In this document: positions 1-7,955 of the stretch, piece by piece
Position numbering within the stretch: the stretch's first letter is position 1
Layout of the letters: every line of letters starts with the position of its first letter
From: Acidipropionibacterium jensenii DSM 20535
Lineage (GTDB): Bacteria > Actinomycetota > Actinomycetes > Propionibacteriales > Propionibacteriaceae
Direction of reading: 5' to 3'
Assembly (NCBI RefSeq): GCF_000425285.1
Contig: NZ_AUDD01000003.1
Location: 62,001 to 126,000 of the forward strand
Length of the DNA stretch: 64,000 nucleotides
Made by a program: the position numbers and the translations under genes
Notes under the pieces: model-generated
Told to the model about the DNA's origin: nothing
What the model saw: only the letters and a program-made list of their open reading frames with translations
The model's database searches: none

Positions 1-2
1 TC

Positions 3-404
3 AAGGAGCTCCGCGCTGCCGGCTACCAGGTCGTCGACCACGGGGCCACCAGCTATGACGCTGAGGACGACTACCCCGACTTCTGCATCCCCTGCGCCCA
101 GGCGGTGGTCGCCGAGCCGGGCTCGCTGGGGATCGTGTGCGGGGGTTCGGGCAACGGCGAGCAGATCGCGGCGAACAAGGTGGCCGGGATCCGCGCGGCG
201 CTGGTCTACAACGCCGAGATGGCCCAGCTCGCCCGTGAGCACAATGACGCCAATGTGATCTCCCTGGGTGGCCGGATGCAGTCGGTCGAGGACGCCTGGG
301 AGTGGGTGAAGGTCTTCCTCACCACCCCGTTCTCCGGGGTCGAGCGCCACCAGCGCCGGATCGAGAAGCTGGCCCACTGGGAGTCGGCCGGAGCCCTCAG
401 CTGA
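3..404 (+). CDS. rpiB: Ribose-5-phosphate isomerase B, 3' part
   Basis: Interconverts ribose 5-phosphate and ribulose 5-phosphate in the cytosolic non-oxidative pentose phosphate pathway. The frame is open from base 3, so the N-terminus (about 20-25 residues) lies outside the window; 133 residues are visible. The segment GGSGNGEQIAANK matches the actinobacterial RpiB active-site loop, in which a Glu serves as base in place of the Cys used by the E. coli enzyme (family knowledge). The conserved HNDANVISLGGR stretch follows. It ends 20 bp before the stop of a possible convergent small gene. Family assignment is secure. Confidence 0.93.
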   Translation, partial: KELRAAGYQVVDHGATSYDAEDDYPDFCIPCAQAVVAEPGSLGIVCGGSGNGEQIAANKVAGIRAALVYNAEMAQLAREHNDANVISLGGRMQSVEDAWEWVKVFLTTPFSGVERHQRRIEKLAHWESAGALS

Positions 405-424
405 TCCAGGCCGATCCCGGCTGA

Positions 425-733
425 TCACTTCGTGGGGGCGTCGTCCCGTCCGTCGGTCCGGGTCGCGTCCCCGTCGGCACCGTGGCCGGCATCCCTGCTA
501 CCGGCCCGGCCGGCACCCCGGCCCTCGGCCCTGTGGTCCTCGCCCCGTGCCCGTCTCCTCAGCGAATCGAGGATGAACGGCCACTCGCGGCCATTCGCGG
601 GCATCGGCACCGTCTCCGAGGGCGGCGTACGGTGTTGACGGCCCAGCAGCTCGCGGGCGCGCAGCGCACGGACCCGGTCGACGACCGGGCCGGATCGCCG
701 CCCGTTCGTGGTCGGCCTGCCGGACCTGCTCAT
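425..733 (-). CDS. Possible small hypothetical protein, divergent from nei
   Basis: A 102-residue reverse-strand frame fills the 360-bp gap between rpiB and nei. Codon third positions are almost all G or C, as in neighbouring genes, and the end lies 20 bp from the convergent rpiB stop. It starts at ATG 733, with TGGAAT 6 nt upstream, 31 bp from the nei start. The middle contains an aromatic/aliphatic patch (REWPFILDSLRRR); the C-terminus is Arg/Asp/Gly-rich and probably disordered. I do not recognise the family. A later in-frame Met just before ANGREWPF would give a 59-residue protein. It could be a chance frame in GC-rich DNA. Confidence 0.45.
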   Translation of the reverse strand: MSRSGRPTTNGRRSGPVVDRVRALRARELLGRQHRTPPSETVPMPANGREWPFILDSLRRRARGEDHRAEGRGAGRAGSRDAGHGADGDATRTDGRDDAPTK

Positions 734-764
734 TGCTCCATTCCACCACGTCCGGGAGGCCGAG

Positions 765-1580
765 TTGCCAGAGGGGCACGTCATCCACCGTCTTGCAGGC
801 GCCATCGAGGACGCCTTCGCGGGCGAGGAGGTGACCGTCACCTCCCCCCAGGGCCGCTTCGCGGTGGAGGCCGCCCATCTCAACGGCAGCCGGCTGCGCG
901 GGGCACAGGCCTGGGGCAAGCACCTGCTCATCGACTTCGCCGCCGAGGGAGCCCACCTGGTCCACATCCACCTCGGACTCATCGGCAGGTTCACGGTGGG
1001 GCCGATCACCCCGGTGCACGGCCAGGTGAGACTGCGCATCGAGGACGCCGTGAGCTCTGCCGATCTGCGAGGACCGCAGTGGTGCCGACTGCTCAGCGAC
1101 GAGGAGTGGGAGGCCGTCCTGTCCACCGTCGGCTCCGACCCGATCCGCCCTGATGCCGATCCGGAGAAAGCCTGGCGGGCCATCCACCGCAGCACCCGGG
1201 CGATCGGGGTGCTGCTGATGGACCAGTCGATCACCGCCGGGGTGGGCAACATCTACCGGGCCGAGGTGCTCTTCCGCCACCGGATCGACCCGATGACCCC
1301 CGGGAACAGACTGGCGCACGCGACCTGGCAGGCCATCTGGGAGGACCTGGTGGTTCTGATGCGCCGCGGGGTGGCCACCGGTCGCATCGACACCGTCCGG
1401 CCCGAGCACACCCCGGAGGCGATGGGGCGGCCCCCTCGCCTCGACCGGCACGGCGGCGAGGTCTACGTCTACCGCCGGGACGGACAGCCCTGCCTGGTCT
1501 GCGGAACCACCGTGCGCCGGACCAATCTGGCCGGACGCCACCTGTTCTGGTGCCCGCGCTGCCAGCGGAGGCACCGATGA
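765..1580 (+). CDS. nei: Endonuclease VIII (Fpg/Nei family DNA glycosylase)
   Basis: Removes oxidised bases and cleaves the abasic site in base excision repair. I chose the TTG at 765 because mature Fpg/Nei enzymes begin with catalytic Pro-Glu and the frame reads (M)PEGHVIHRLA from there; a GGGAGG ribosome site lies 5-6 nt upstream. An upstream GTG at 708 would bury the catalytic proline, so I rejected it. The 271-residue product has the helix-two-turn-helix glycosylase core (MDQSITAGVGNIYRAE) and a C-terminal zinc finger with two Cys-x2-Cys pairs (CLVC and CPRC). It resembles mycobacterial Nei1 throughout. Its stop overlaps the next start as ATGA, so the two are translationally coupled. Confidence 0.93.
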   Translation: MPEGHVIHRLAGAIEDAFAGEEVTVTSPQGRFAVEAAHLNGSRLRGAQAWGKHLLIDFAAEGAHLVHIHLGLIGRFTVGPITPVHGQVRLRIEDAVSSADLRGPQWCRLLSDEEWEAVLSTVGSDPIRPDADPEKAWRAIHRSTRAIGVLLMDQSITAGVGNIYRAEVLFRHRIDPMTPGNRLAHATWQAIWEDLVVLMRRGVATGRIDTVRPEHTPEAMGRPPRLDRHGGEVYVYRRDGQPCLVCGTTVRRTNLAGRHLFWCPRCQRRHR

Positions 1581-3091
1581 CCCCGGCGTCAGGATCCGAC
1601 TCCCGGTCAGTGGACTGGCAGGGCTGGACCCTCGACCTCGGGGTCGACGCCGACTCCTGGCCCCGGGTGACCGGCTGCTCCCCGGCCGGGGAGGTCCTGG
1701 TCAGCGCACCCTCCCCCTGGGGGGTGAGGGAGGCCGACCGGCTGGGCACCGAGATCGAGGTGAGCGCGATTCACCCCAGCGGGGCGCGGATGAGGATCCG
1801 TCAGAGCATCGATGAGAGCTGGGACGTCCGCATCGCGGTGGCTCCGCCGTCCGAGGCCATGACGTCGGTCGAGGTGCCGGGGCCGGTCTGGCGGTTCGGA
1901 ACCGACAGTCCGGTCCAGGTGTGGACCGCCGGCGCCGAGGGCCTCGCTCTCACCGACCGGGACCCGCAGGACCCGGCTGGGCGACGGATCGTCTGGCGCC
2001 AGATCGTCGGGGACTCCAGCCTGGACGTCGAGGGGATCCGCCCGCTGGGGGAGTCGCTGACCCTGGAGCCGGGACGCACCCGCACCGCCCTGTGGCGGGC
2101 CACGCCGGTCGACGACGTCGCCTCGGCGGCAGCCAGACTGCCGTCCTGGCTGCCCGACGAACTGCTGGTCGATCCCGCCGTCGACCAGGAGATCTGGCTG
2201 GACACCCCCGACGCCGGACTGCTCCTGGACGGCGCACCGAGCGACCAGTGGCTGAGTCCCGGCACCGACTCCCCGACAACAGATCACGACGTCATGCACG
2301 AGGTGCAGGTGCGCCAGGCCCGCGGCACCACGCGGCTGATGGTCGGCTGGGCGATGATGGCCCGCGACCACGCCCGCCGGCGCGCCGAGGAGATCCTCGA
2401 GGGAATGGATCCCCGGCTGGTCACCGGGGCGCAGTTGTGGATCCTGCTCCAGGCCACCCCGGTCGGGGCGGTCCGCGGCGAGGACGTCGTCGCCGCGGTC
2501 GCCGAGTCCCTGGAGAACCGGCTGGCGCGCCCGGGCGCCGACTTCTTCACCGTTGTCTCCGCGATCACGGTGGCTGCCCAGATCGGCGACGCCGACATCT
2601 GGGAGTCTGCGATGGAGGGCCTGGCGAGCCTGCCCGCGGAGGCCCCCGGCACTCTCATCGGCCACGCGCTGGCCCGGTCGCGGGCCCTCCTCCACGACTG
2701 GCAGGTCCCGGCACCCCGCAGCGGCAGGGCCGACGACCCGCTGGTGCGCGCCGAACGGTCGGTGCTGCTGCGACCGGGCCCCGTACCGAACCCAGGACCG
2801 AACCCTGGACCGGGCGTCGACGACGGCCCGGACGCAGACGCCCTGGCCGCGCTGTGGTGGCTCGGGTCGGCGCTGCCCGTCCCCGGCCCCCGCCCCCTGA
2901 TGGGCCGGACCGGCCCGGTGGACCCGATCCAGTCGGCCTGGGCCTCGGCCATCTGCTCCTTCTGGCCGCAGTGGTGGCAGATCGGCCCCGACTGGGGTGT
3001 CGACGTCACCCGGCTGCGGCAACGGACCGCCCGTCGGCTGCTGCTCGACCCGGAGCTGAGAGACGAGACGCTGGCCCTGCTGCTCTGGTGA
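1577..3091 (+). CDS. Conserved-looking hypothetical protein, 504 aa
   Basis: The product is not recognised. Start ATG 1577 overlaps the nei stop by 4 nt, and a further in-frame ATG upstream at 1550 lies inside nei. The N-terminal half looks beta-rich with many Trp-containing strands; residues around 240-370 look helical; a short Asn-Pro-Gly-Pro repeat (about residues 415-425) forms a linker before a Trp-rich C-terminal region (FWPQWWQIGPDWG). There is no signal peptide or membrane segment, so it is probably cytosolic. Its place between a repair glycosylase and lysX gives no clear functional clue. The gene seems real because of the coupling, length and codon use. Confidence 0.8.
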   Translation: MTPASGSDSRSVDWQGWTLDLGVDADSWPRVTGCSPAGEVLVSAPSPWGVREADRLGTEIEVSAIHPSGARMRIRQSIDESWDVRIAVAPPSEAMTSVEVPGPVWRFGTDSPVQVWTAGAEGLALTDRDPQDPAGRRIVWRQIVGDSSLDVEGIRPLGESLTLEPGRTRTALWRATPVDDVASAAARLPSWLPDELLVDPAVDQEIWLDTPDAGLLLDGAPSDQWLSPGTDSPTTDHDVMHEVQVRQARGTTRLMVGWAMMARDHARRRAEEILEGMDPRLVTGAQLWILLQATPVGAVRGEDVVAAVAESLENRLARPGADFFTVVSAITVAAQIGDADIWESAMEGLASLPAEAPGTLIGHALARSRALLHDWQVPAPRSGRADDPLVRAERSVLLRPGPVPNPGPNPGPGVDDGPDADALAALWWLGSALPVPGPRPLMGRTGPVDPIQSAWASAICSFWPQWWQIGPDWGVDVTRLRQRTARRLLLDPELRDETLALLLW

Positions 3092-3216
3092 GCGCGCAGG
3101 GAGCGGGCAGGGAGCGACCGGGGGGCTGGGGAGAACACCTCTGTTGCCGAGGTTGCGGGCGCGTTCCGGAGTGGCGCCGATCGGTGTGGTGCGCGCGAAG
3201 GCTGCACCCCGGGTGG

Positions 3217-3228
3217 CACAGTGTGAGC
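3217..3228 (+). promoter_or_regulatory. Possible leaderless -10 for lysX
   Basis: CACAGT is followed by 6 nt and then GTG 3229. The spacing matches other starts in this window, but the hexamer lacks the usual first T, so this is a weak site. Confidence 0.35.
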
Positions 3229-6200
3229 GTGACCATCGCAGAAACCCGATCCAGACGCGGCGCCGCCGTGGTCGTTCCGCGACTCATGCTCGTGGGAGCG
3301 GTCCTGACCGCCCTGAGGCTGTTGTTCGCCCAGACCTGGTGGGTCCAGGGCCTGAGCTCGCTGTTCTCGGTGCTGGTCTTCCCGACCGACCTGGGCAGCT
3401 GGGGGCTGGTCGTCCTGCTGATGGTGCTGGCCTACTCCCTGAACCGCCGTAAGCGCATCGCCTGGCTGGGCTGCCTGGTGATGTTCGGGTTGATGTGGCT
3501 CGTGTCGGTGTTCTTCTTCGTCGTCCTCATCGTCGAGGTGGTTCAGGGAGACCCCACCGACCCGTTCGAGGACATGGGGATCGCCTCCTACCTGTTCAAC
3601 GTCGTGAGCGTCGGCTGGATCCTGCTGGTCCTGGTGGAGAACCACTCCCAGTTCGGTGCCCGCACCGCCCGGGCCAATCTGCGCCGGGCCATCGTGGTGC
3701 TGGTCTCGGGACTGGCCGCCACCGCCCTCATCGGATGGCTGCTGGTGTGGGCCTCCGGCGGATCGGGACGCCCCCGCAGCCGGCTGTGGCACCTCATCGC
3801 CCGGATGCTGGAGGGCCACCGCGCCGACACCAGCCCGTTGGCCCCCGCCTGGGTGGGCGACATCATCGGACTGCTCATCGCCGGTACCCTGGTCGCCGCC
3901 CTCATCGTGCTGCTGCGCTCCCAGCGGGAGGTCGCGGTGATGACCCTGGCCGAGGAGCTGGAGGTGCGTCGCCTGCTGGCCGCCAATCCTGCGGACTCGC
4001 TGGGCTACTTCGCCCTGCGTCGCGACAAGTCGGTGTCCTTCTCGGCCAACCGGCGGGCCGCCATCGCCTACCGCACCGTCTCGGGGGTGATGCTGGCCGC
4101 CGGGGACCCGATCGGACCCGCCTCCCAGTGGCCCGCGGCGATCGACTCCTTCCTGCGCACCGCCCACACCTTCGGCTGGACACCGGCCGTGCTGGGGACC
4201 TCGGAGGCCGGCGCCACCGCATGGGAGCGGGCCGGCCTGAGAGTGATGAGGATCGGCGACGAGGCGATCATCTCGCCGTCGACCTTCCACCTGGACGACC
4301 ACGAGCTGAAGGCCGTCCGCGGCACCGTCGACCGGTTGCACAAGGCCGGCTACTCGGTGCGGGTCCGCCGCCACGAGGACATCGCCCCGGCCGAGCTGGA
4401 AGAGCTCATCACCCTCGCCGACCGGTGGCGCATCGACGGCGACGAGCGCGGGTTCTCGATGGCCCTGTCTCGCCTGGGCGACGTCCTGGACGGACGCTGC
4501 GTGATGGTGGAGGCCCGCTATCCCGACGACCAGGGCACCGCCGGACTGCTGTCCTTCGTGCCGTGGGGGGAGGACGGGCTCTCCCTGGACGTGATGCGCC
4601 GAGACCCGAGGGCCGACAACGGGGTCACCGAGCTCATGGTGGCCGGGCTGATGTCGGCGGGCCGGGAGATGGGTCTGCACCACGTCTCACTGAACTTCGC
4701 GGTCTTCCGCGAGGCCATCGAGCAGGGTTCGCGGGTCGGGGCCACCCTCCTGCAGAGACTCAACCGGCGACTCATCGCGGCCGCCTCCCGCTGGTTCCAG
4801 ATCGAGCAGCTCTACCGGTCCAACGTCAAGTACAGCCCGCAGTGGCAGGCGCGCTACCTGGGATACGCCGACGCCGCCGATCTGGGGCAGGTCGGTGTCG
4901 CCCTGGGACAGGCCGAGGGGCAGCTGGACCTGCCGCGATGGATGCGTCCGCTGCCGCTTCCGGTCCAGCCGATCTACACCGCCGAGTCCCGTCCCGAGAT
5001 CGCCGCCTTCCTCGCCGAGCAGTCGAAACCCTCCCTGCTCCCGACCCGGCCGGTGCCCGAGCAGATGCGGGCCAGGATGGCCACCCGACAGCACATCCTC
5101 GACGAGGGGGGACAGGCCTACCCGCCCGATATCCACCCCGACCACCGGCCGCACGACGTGGAGACGGTGGCGATGGGGGAGTCCATCTCCGTCGTCGGAC
5201 GGGTGCTGGCGGTGCGCGACCACGGCGGGGTGATCTTCGCCGAGGTGGCCGACTGGTCCGGATCGGCCCAGGTCGTCCTGGAGGTCTCGGCGCTGGGAGC
5301 CGGGTCGATGGCCCTGTTCCGCTCCCAGATCTCGCTGGGCGACCATCTGCTGGCCGAGGGCACCGTCGGACCGACCCGCAACGGCACCCGTTCCCTGCTG
5401 CTGACCTCCTGGCGGTTGGCCGCCAAGGCACTGCGGCCGCTGCCGGACCGCCGCTCCGGGATGAGCGACCCGGAGGCCCGGGTCCGTCGGCGCTACCTGG
5501 ACCTCATCATCAACAGGTCGGCCCGCGACCAGTTGAGGGCCCGCTCCGAGACCATCCGGGCGGTGCGCGAGACCCTGCTGGGCCACGACTACCTAGAGGT
5601 CGAGACGCCGATCCTCCAGACCATCCACGGCGGGGCCAATGCCCGGCCCTTCCGCACCCACATCAACGCCTACGACCTGGATCTGTACCTGCGGATCGCG
5701 CCGGAGCTGTTCCTCAAGAGGCTGATGGTGGGCGGTGCCGGCCGGGTCTTCGAGATCGGTCGCAACTTCCGCAACGAGGGGGCCGACGCCACCCACAACC
5801 CGGAGTTCACGATGCTGGAGGCCTACCAGGCCTACGGCGACTACGTGCAGATGCGCCATCTCACCCGCGAGATGATCCTCACCGCGGCCCGGCGGGCCAC
5901 CGGCGGCACGTCGATCCGGGGTCGCGACCGCTCCGGCGTCGAGCACGAGATCGACCTGGCCGAGGAGTGGCGGGTGGTGACGGTCAACGAGGGGATCTCC
6001 GCGGCCCTGGGCGAGGAGATCACCGCCGACACCTCCAAGGAGGAGCTGATCCGTCACGCCGACCGGCTGGGGATCGCCGTCTCCCCGAAGTGGGAGCGCG
6101 GAGACGTGGTCCTGGAGCTCCATGAGCACCTGTCCGAGCACGTCACGGTCGCGCCGACCTTCTTCTGCGACTTCCCGACCGACGTCTCGCCGCTGACCCG

Positions 6201-6537
6201 ACAGCACCGCGACGACCCGCGGCTCGCCGAGAAGTGGGACCTCATCGTCCTGGGGGATGAGGTGGCGACCGCCTACACCGAGCTCGTCGACCCGGTGATC
6301 CAGCGCAAGCGGTTCACCGACCAGTCCCTGCGCGCCGCCGGCGGGGACCCTGAGGCGATGGAGCTGGACGAGGACTTCCTCCAGGCCCTGGAGTTCGCGA
6401 TGCCCCCCTCGGGAGGGATGGGGATGGGCCTGGACCGGTTGGTGATGATGCTCACCGACACCTCGATCCGGGAGACCATCGCCTTCCCGCTGGTGCGCCC
6501 GGCACGGCGGGAGGGGACGGGTCGCGGTGACCGATGA
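3229..6537 (+). CDS. lysX: Bifunctional lysylphosphatidylglycerol synthetase / lysyl-tRNA synthetase
   Basis: Charges tRNA with lysine and transfers the lysyl group to phosphatidylglycerol in the inner leaflet, which lowers surface charge and protects against cationic peptides (known for mycobacterial LysX). The 1102-residue product has membrane segments over roughly residues 15-230, a DUF2156 aminoacyl-transferase domain (about 240-590), an OB-fold anticodon domain (near 650) and a class II LysRS core. Motif 2 reads FRNEGADATHNPEF (near 845) and motif 3 reads GMGMGLDRLVMM (near 1060). Start GTG 3229 is chosen from leaderless geometry; GTG 3223 is possible. It overlaps the next gene by 11 bp. 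Confidence 0.93.
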   Translation: MTIAETRSRRGAAVVVPRLMLVGAVLTALRLLFAQTWWVQGLSSLFSVLVFPTDLGSWGLVVLLMVLAYSLNRRKRIAWLGCLVMFGLMWLVSVFFFVVLIVEVVQGDPTDPFEDMGIASYLFNVVSVGWILLVLVENHSQFGARTARANLRRAIVVLVSGLAATALIGWLLVWASGGSGRPRSRLWHLIARMLEGHRADTSPLAPAWVGDIIGLLIAGTLVAALIVLLRSQREVAVMTLAEELEVRRLLAANPADSLGYFALRRDKSVSFSANRRAAIAYRTVSGVMLAAGDPIGPASQWPAAIDSFLRTAHTFGWTPAVLGTSEAGATAWERAGLRVMRIGDEAIISPSTFHLDDHELKAVRGTVDRLHKAGYSVRVRRHEDIAPAELEELITLADRWRIDGDERGFSMALSRLGDVLDGRCVMVEARYPDDQGTAGLLSFVPWGEDGLSLDVMRRDPRADNGVTELMVAGLMSAGREMGLHHVSLNFAVFREAIEQGSRVGATLLQRLNRRLIAAASRWFQIEQLYRSNVKYSPQWQARYLGYADAADLGQVGVALGQAEGQLDLPRWMRPLPLPVQPIYTAESRPEIAAFLAEQSKPSLLPTRPVPEQMRARMATRQHILDEGGQAYPPDIHPDHRPHDVETVAMGESISVVGRVLAVRDHGGVIFAEVADWSGSAQVVLEVSALGAGSMALFRSQISLGDHLLAEGTVGPTRNGTRSLLLTSWRLAAKALRPLPDRRSGMSDPEARVRRRYLDLIINRSARDQLRARSETIRAVRETLLGHDYLEVETPILQTIHGGANARPFRTHINAYDLDLYLRIAPELFLKRLMVGGAGRVFEIGRNFRNEGADATHNPEFTMLEAYQAYGDYVQMRHLTREMILTAARRATGGTSIRGRDRSGVEHEIDLAEEWRVVTVNEGISAALGEEITADTSKEELIRHADRLGIAVSPKWERGDVVLELHEHLSEHVTVAPTFFCDFPTDVSPLTRQHRDDPRLAEKWDLIVLGDEVATAYTELVDPVIQRKRFTDQSLRAAGGDPEAMELDEDFLQALEFAMPPSGGMGMGLDRLVMMLTDTSIRETIAFPLVRPARREGTGRGDR

Positions 6538-7363
6538 GATCGTCGAGACGCCGACATCGGCGGGGCCGCGACAGGTCCGGCTGAGGATCCGTCACGGCCG
6601 GGGCCCGGCCGCCCTGCTGATGTCGGGAGCGGCGCAGTCCAGCGAGCTGTGGCGTCCGGTCGTCGAGGATCTTCCCGACCGTCTGGTGGTCTCATACGAC
6701 CGACCCGGGATGGGCGGCACGCGCTGGCCCGGACGGCTCCCGAGCCTGGCCGAGGAGGCGCAGACGGCGACCGCGCTGGCCCGCCGGATCGGCCCGCCGG
6801 TGATCCTGGTCGCCCACTCGATGGCCGCCTTCCACGCCGAGGCCATGATCCGTGAGCACCCCGACCTGGTGGCCGGCCTGGTGCTGGTCGACCCCTCGGT
6901 CGAGTGGCACGCGCGTCGTCCCGGTCCTCAGGGCAGCCGCCTGGCCCACACCGTCCGGCTGGCCGCCCGAAGCGGCCTGTCGGGACTGGGGGAGCTCACG
7001 ATGGCCACCGGCACCCTGCTGCAGACCAGCTGGTCGGCCGGACGGCTGCGCGGATACCTGCGGACCCACCGACTCAGGGAGGTCTTCGCCGACCCGGACT
7101 CCCTGGCGATGTCCACCGCCGAACTGCTGGCCTACCCCCGCCAGGCCTGGGAGCTGATGGAGGTCCGGGCGCATCACCCCTGGCCCGGCACCGCCACGAT
7201 CCTGCTGTCGGCAGAACACTCCCACGCCGAGCAGGAGGTCGACCGTCAGGACAGGCTCGCCCGACTGCTGGGGGCCGAGCTGCGGGTCGTCCACGGCTCG
7301 CGTCATCTCATCATGCTCGACGAACCCGGGGCGATCGCCGGGGCGATCCGGGAGCTGTCCTGA
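6527..7363 (+). CDS. Alpha/beta hydrolase
   Basis: A 278-residue cytosolic hydrolase of unknown substrate. The nucleophile elbow reads AHSMA (Ser near residue 91), a variant of G-x-S-x-G. An acidic residue after strand 6 (LLSAEHSH) and a late His (GSRHLIMLDEP) complete a plausible triad. GTG 6527 is preceded by GGGAGGGG and lies inside the end of lysX, so translation is coupled. An esterase or lipase acting on lipids near LysX is conceivable, but only proximity suggests it. Confidence 0.85.
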   Translation: MTDEIVETPTSAGPRQVRLRIRHGRGPAALLMSGAAQSSELWRPVVEDLPDRLVVSYDRPGMGGTRWPGRLPSLAEEAQTATALARRIGPPVILVAHSMAAFHAEAMIREHPDLVAGLVLVDPSVEWHARRPGPQGSRLAHTVRLAARSGLSGLGELTMATGTLLQTSWSAGRLRGYLRTHRLREVFADPDSLAMSTAELLAYPRQAWELMEVRAHHPWPGTATILLSAEHSHAEQEVDRQDRLARLLGAELRVVHGSRHLIMLDEPGAIAGAIRELS

Positions 7364-7457
7364 GTCTGCGCCGCCGTCCGTCCTGGCGCAGCCGGGCCCG
7401 ATTCCTCGGGACGGCTCTGGTTCCGGTGCCGCAGGGCGGCCCGGGGACCATTGCCGC

Positions 7458-7479
7458 AGGACCGCTGCGAGGCGGTCCT
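7458..7479 (+). terminator. Hairpin after the nei-lysX operon
   Basis: An 8-bp perfect stem (AGGACCGC/GCGGTCCT) with a 6-nt loop lies 95 bp after the hydrolase stop. There is no U-tract, as is common in actinobacteria. It may end the operon before the tRNA genes. Confidence 0.45.
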
Positions 7480-7560
7480 CGGGCCACCCGCGCAGACGAC
7501 CGCGGGTGAGACTCGCGCACGACAGCCGGGAGTCGGGATGCCGGACGGCGTCGGGTCCAC

Positions 7561-7566
7561 TACACT
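7561..7566 (+). promoter_or_regulatory. -10 box of tRNA-Pro
   Basis: TACACT lies 31 nt before the mature tRNA 5' end. No strong -35 is evident. Confidence 0.5.
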
Positions 7567-7597
7567 GGCCGTCGTTCTGCCGCCGAGGCGGTGGGAT

Positions 7598-7670
7598 CGG
7601 GGCGTAGCGTAGTGGCTAGCGCGCCTGCTTTGGGAGCAGGAGATCGCGGGTTCGAGTCCCGTCGCCCCGA
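7598..7670 (+). tRNA. tRNA-Pro (anticodon UGG)
   Basis: A cloverleaf can be drawn. The 7-bp acceptor stem is CGGGGCG/CGCCCCG with discriminator A; the anticodon stem CCTGC/GCAGG encloses loop TTTGGGA (anticodon TGG); the T-arm carries TTCGAGT. The 3' CCA is not encoded, since the discriminator is followed by CGG. Confidence 0.96.
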
Positions 7671-7732
7671 CGGACGGTACGGCCTCATCGTCGGCGAGAT
7701 CCGGCGGATATGACGCGACGGCCGGTTCCATG

Positions 7733-7738
7733 TAGCAT
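7733..7738 (+). promoter_or_regulatory. Possible -10 box of tRNA-Gly
   Basis: TAGCAT lies 23 nt before the mature tRNA-Gly 5' end and 62 nt after tRNA-Pro. Read-through from the tRNA-Pro promoter is an alternative. Confidence 0.35.
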
Positions 7739-7761
7739 TACCCGAGTTCCGTCAGGGACGT

Positions 7762-7835
7762 GCGGATGTAGCTCAATGGTAGAGCCCCAGTCTTCCAAAC
7801 TGGCTACGCGAGTTCGATTCTCGTCATCCGCTCCA
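7762..7835 (+). tRNA. tRNA-Gly (anticodon UCC), CCA encoded
   Basis: The acceptor stem GCGGATG/CATCCGC has discriminator T and encoded CCA (7833-7835). The anticodon stem CCAGT/ACTGG encloses CTTCCAA (anticodon TCC). The T-loop is TTCGATT with a GCGAG/CTCGT stem. The neighbouring tRNA-Pro lacks encoded CCA. Confidence 0.96.
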
Positions 7836-7859
7836 CATGCCGCCGTGGGTTTTCCAGCA

Positions 7860-7889
7860 TTGGTGGACCCCATCTGCGCTCGGTACAAT
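7860..7889 (+). promoter_or_regulatory. Promoter of tig
   Basis: TTGGTG (7860-7865), an 18-bp spacer and TACAAT (7884-7889) predict transcription from about 7896, giving a leader of about 60 nt. Confidence 0.55.
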
Positions 7890-7955
7890 TGCACGGCGTG
7901 TGTCCCCGCCGTGACGGGCGGAGACTGTGTTACCCCGGACCATCAGGAGAACTTC

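Noticed and set aside
708-764. Upstream GTG start for nei
   Set aside because: It would place 19 residues before the Pro-Glu that must be at the mature N-terminus.
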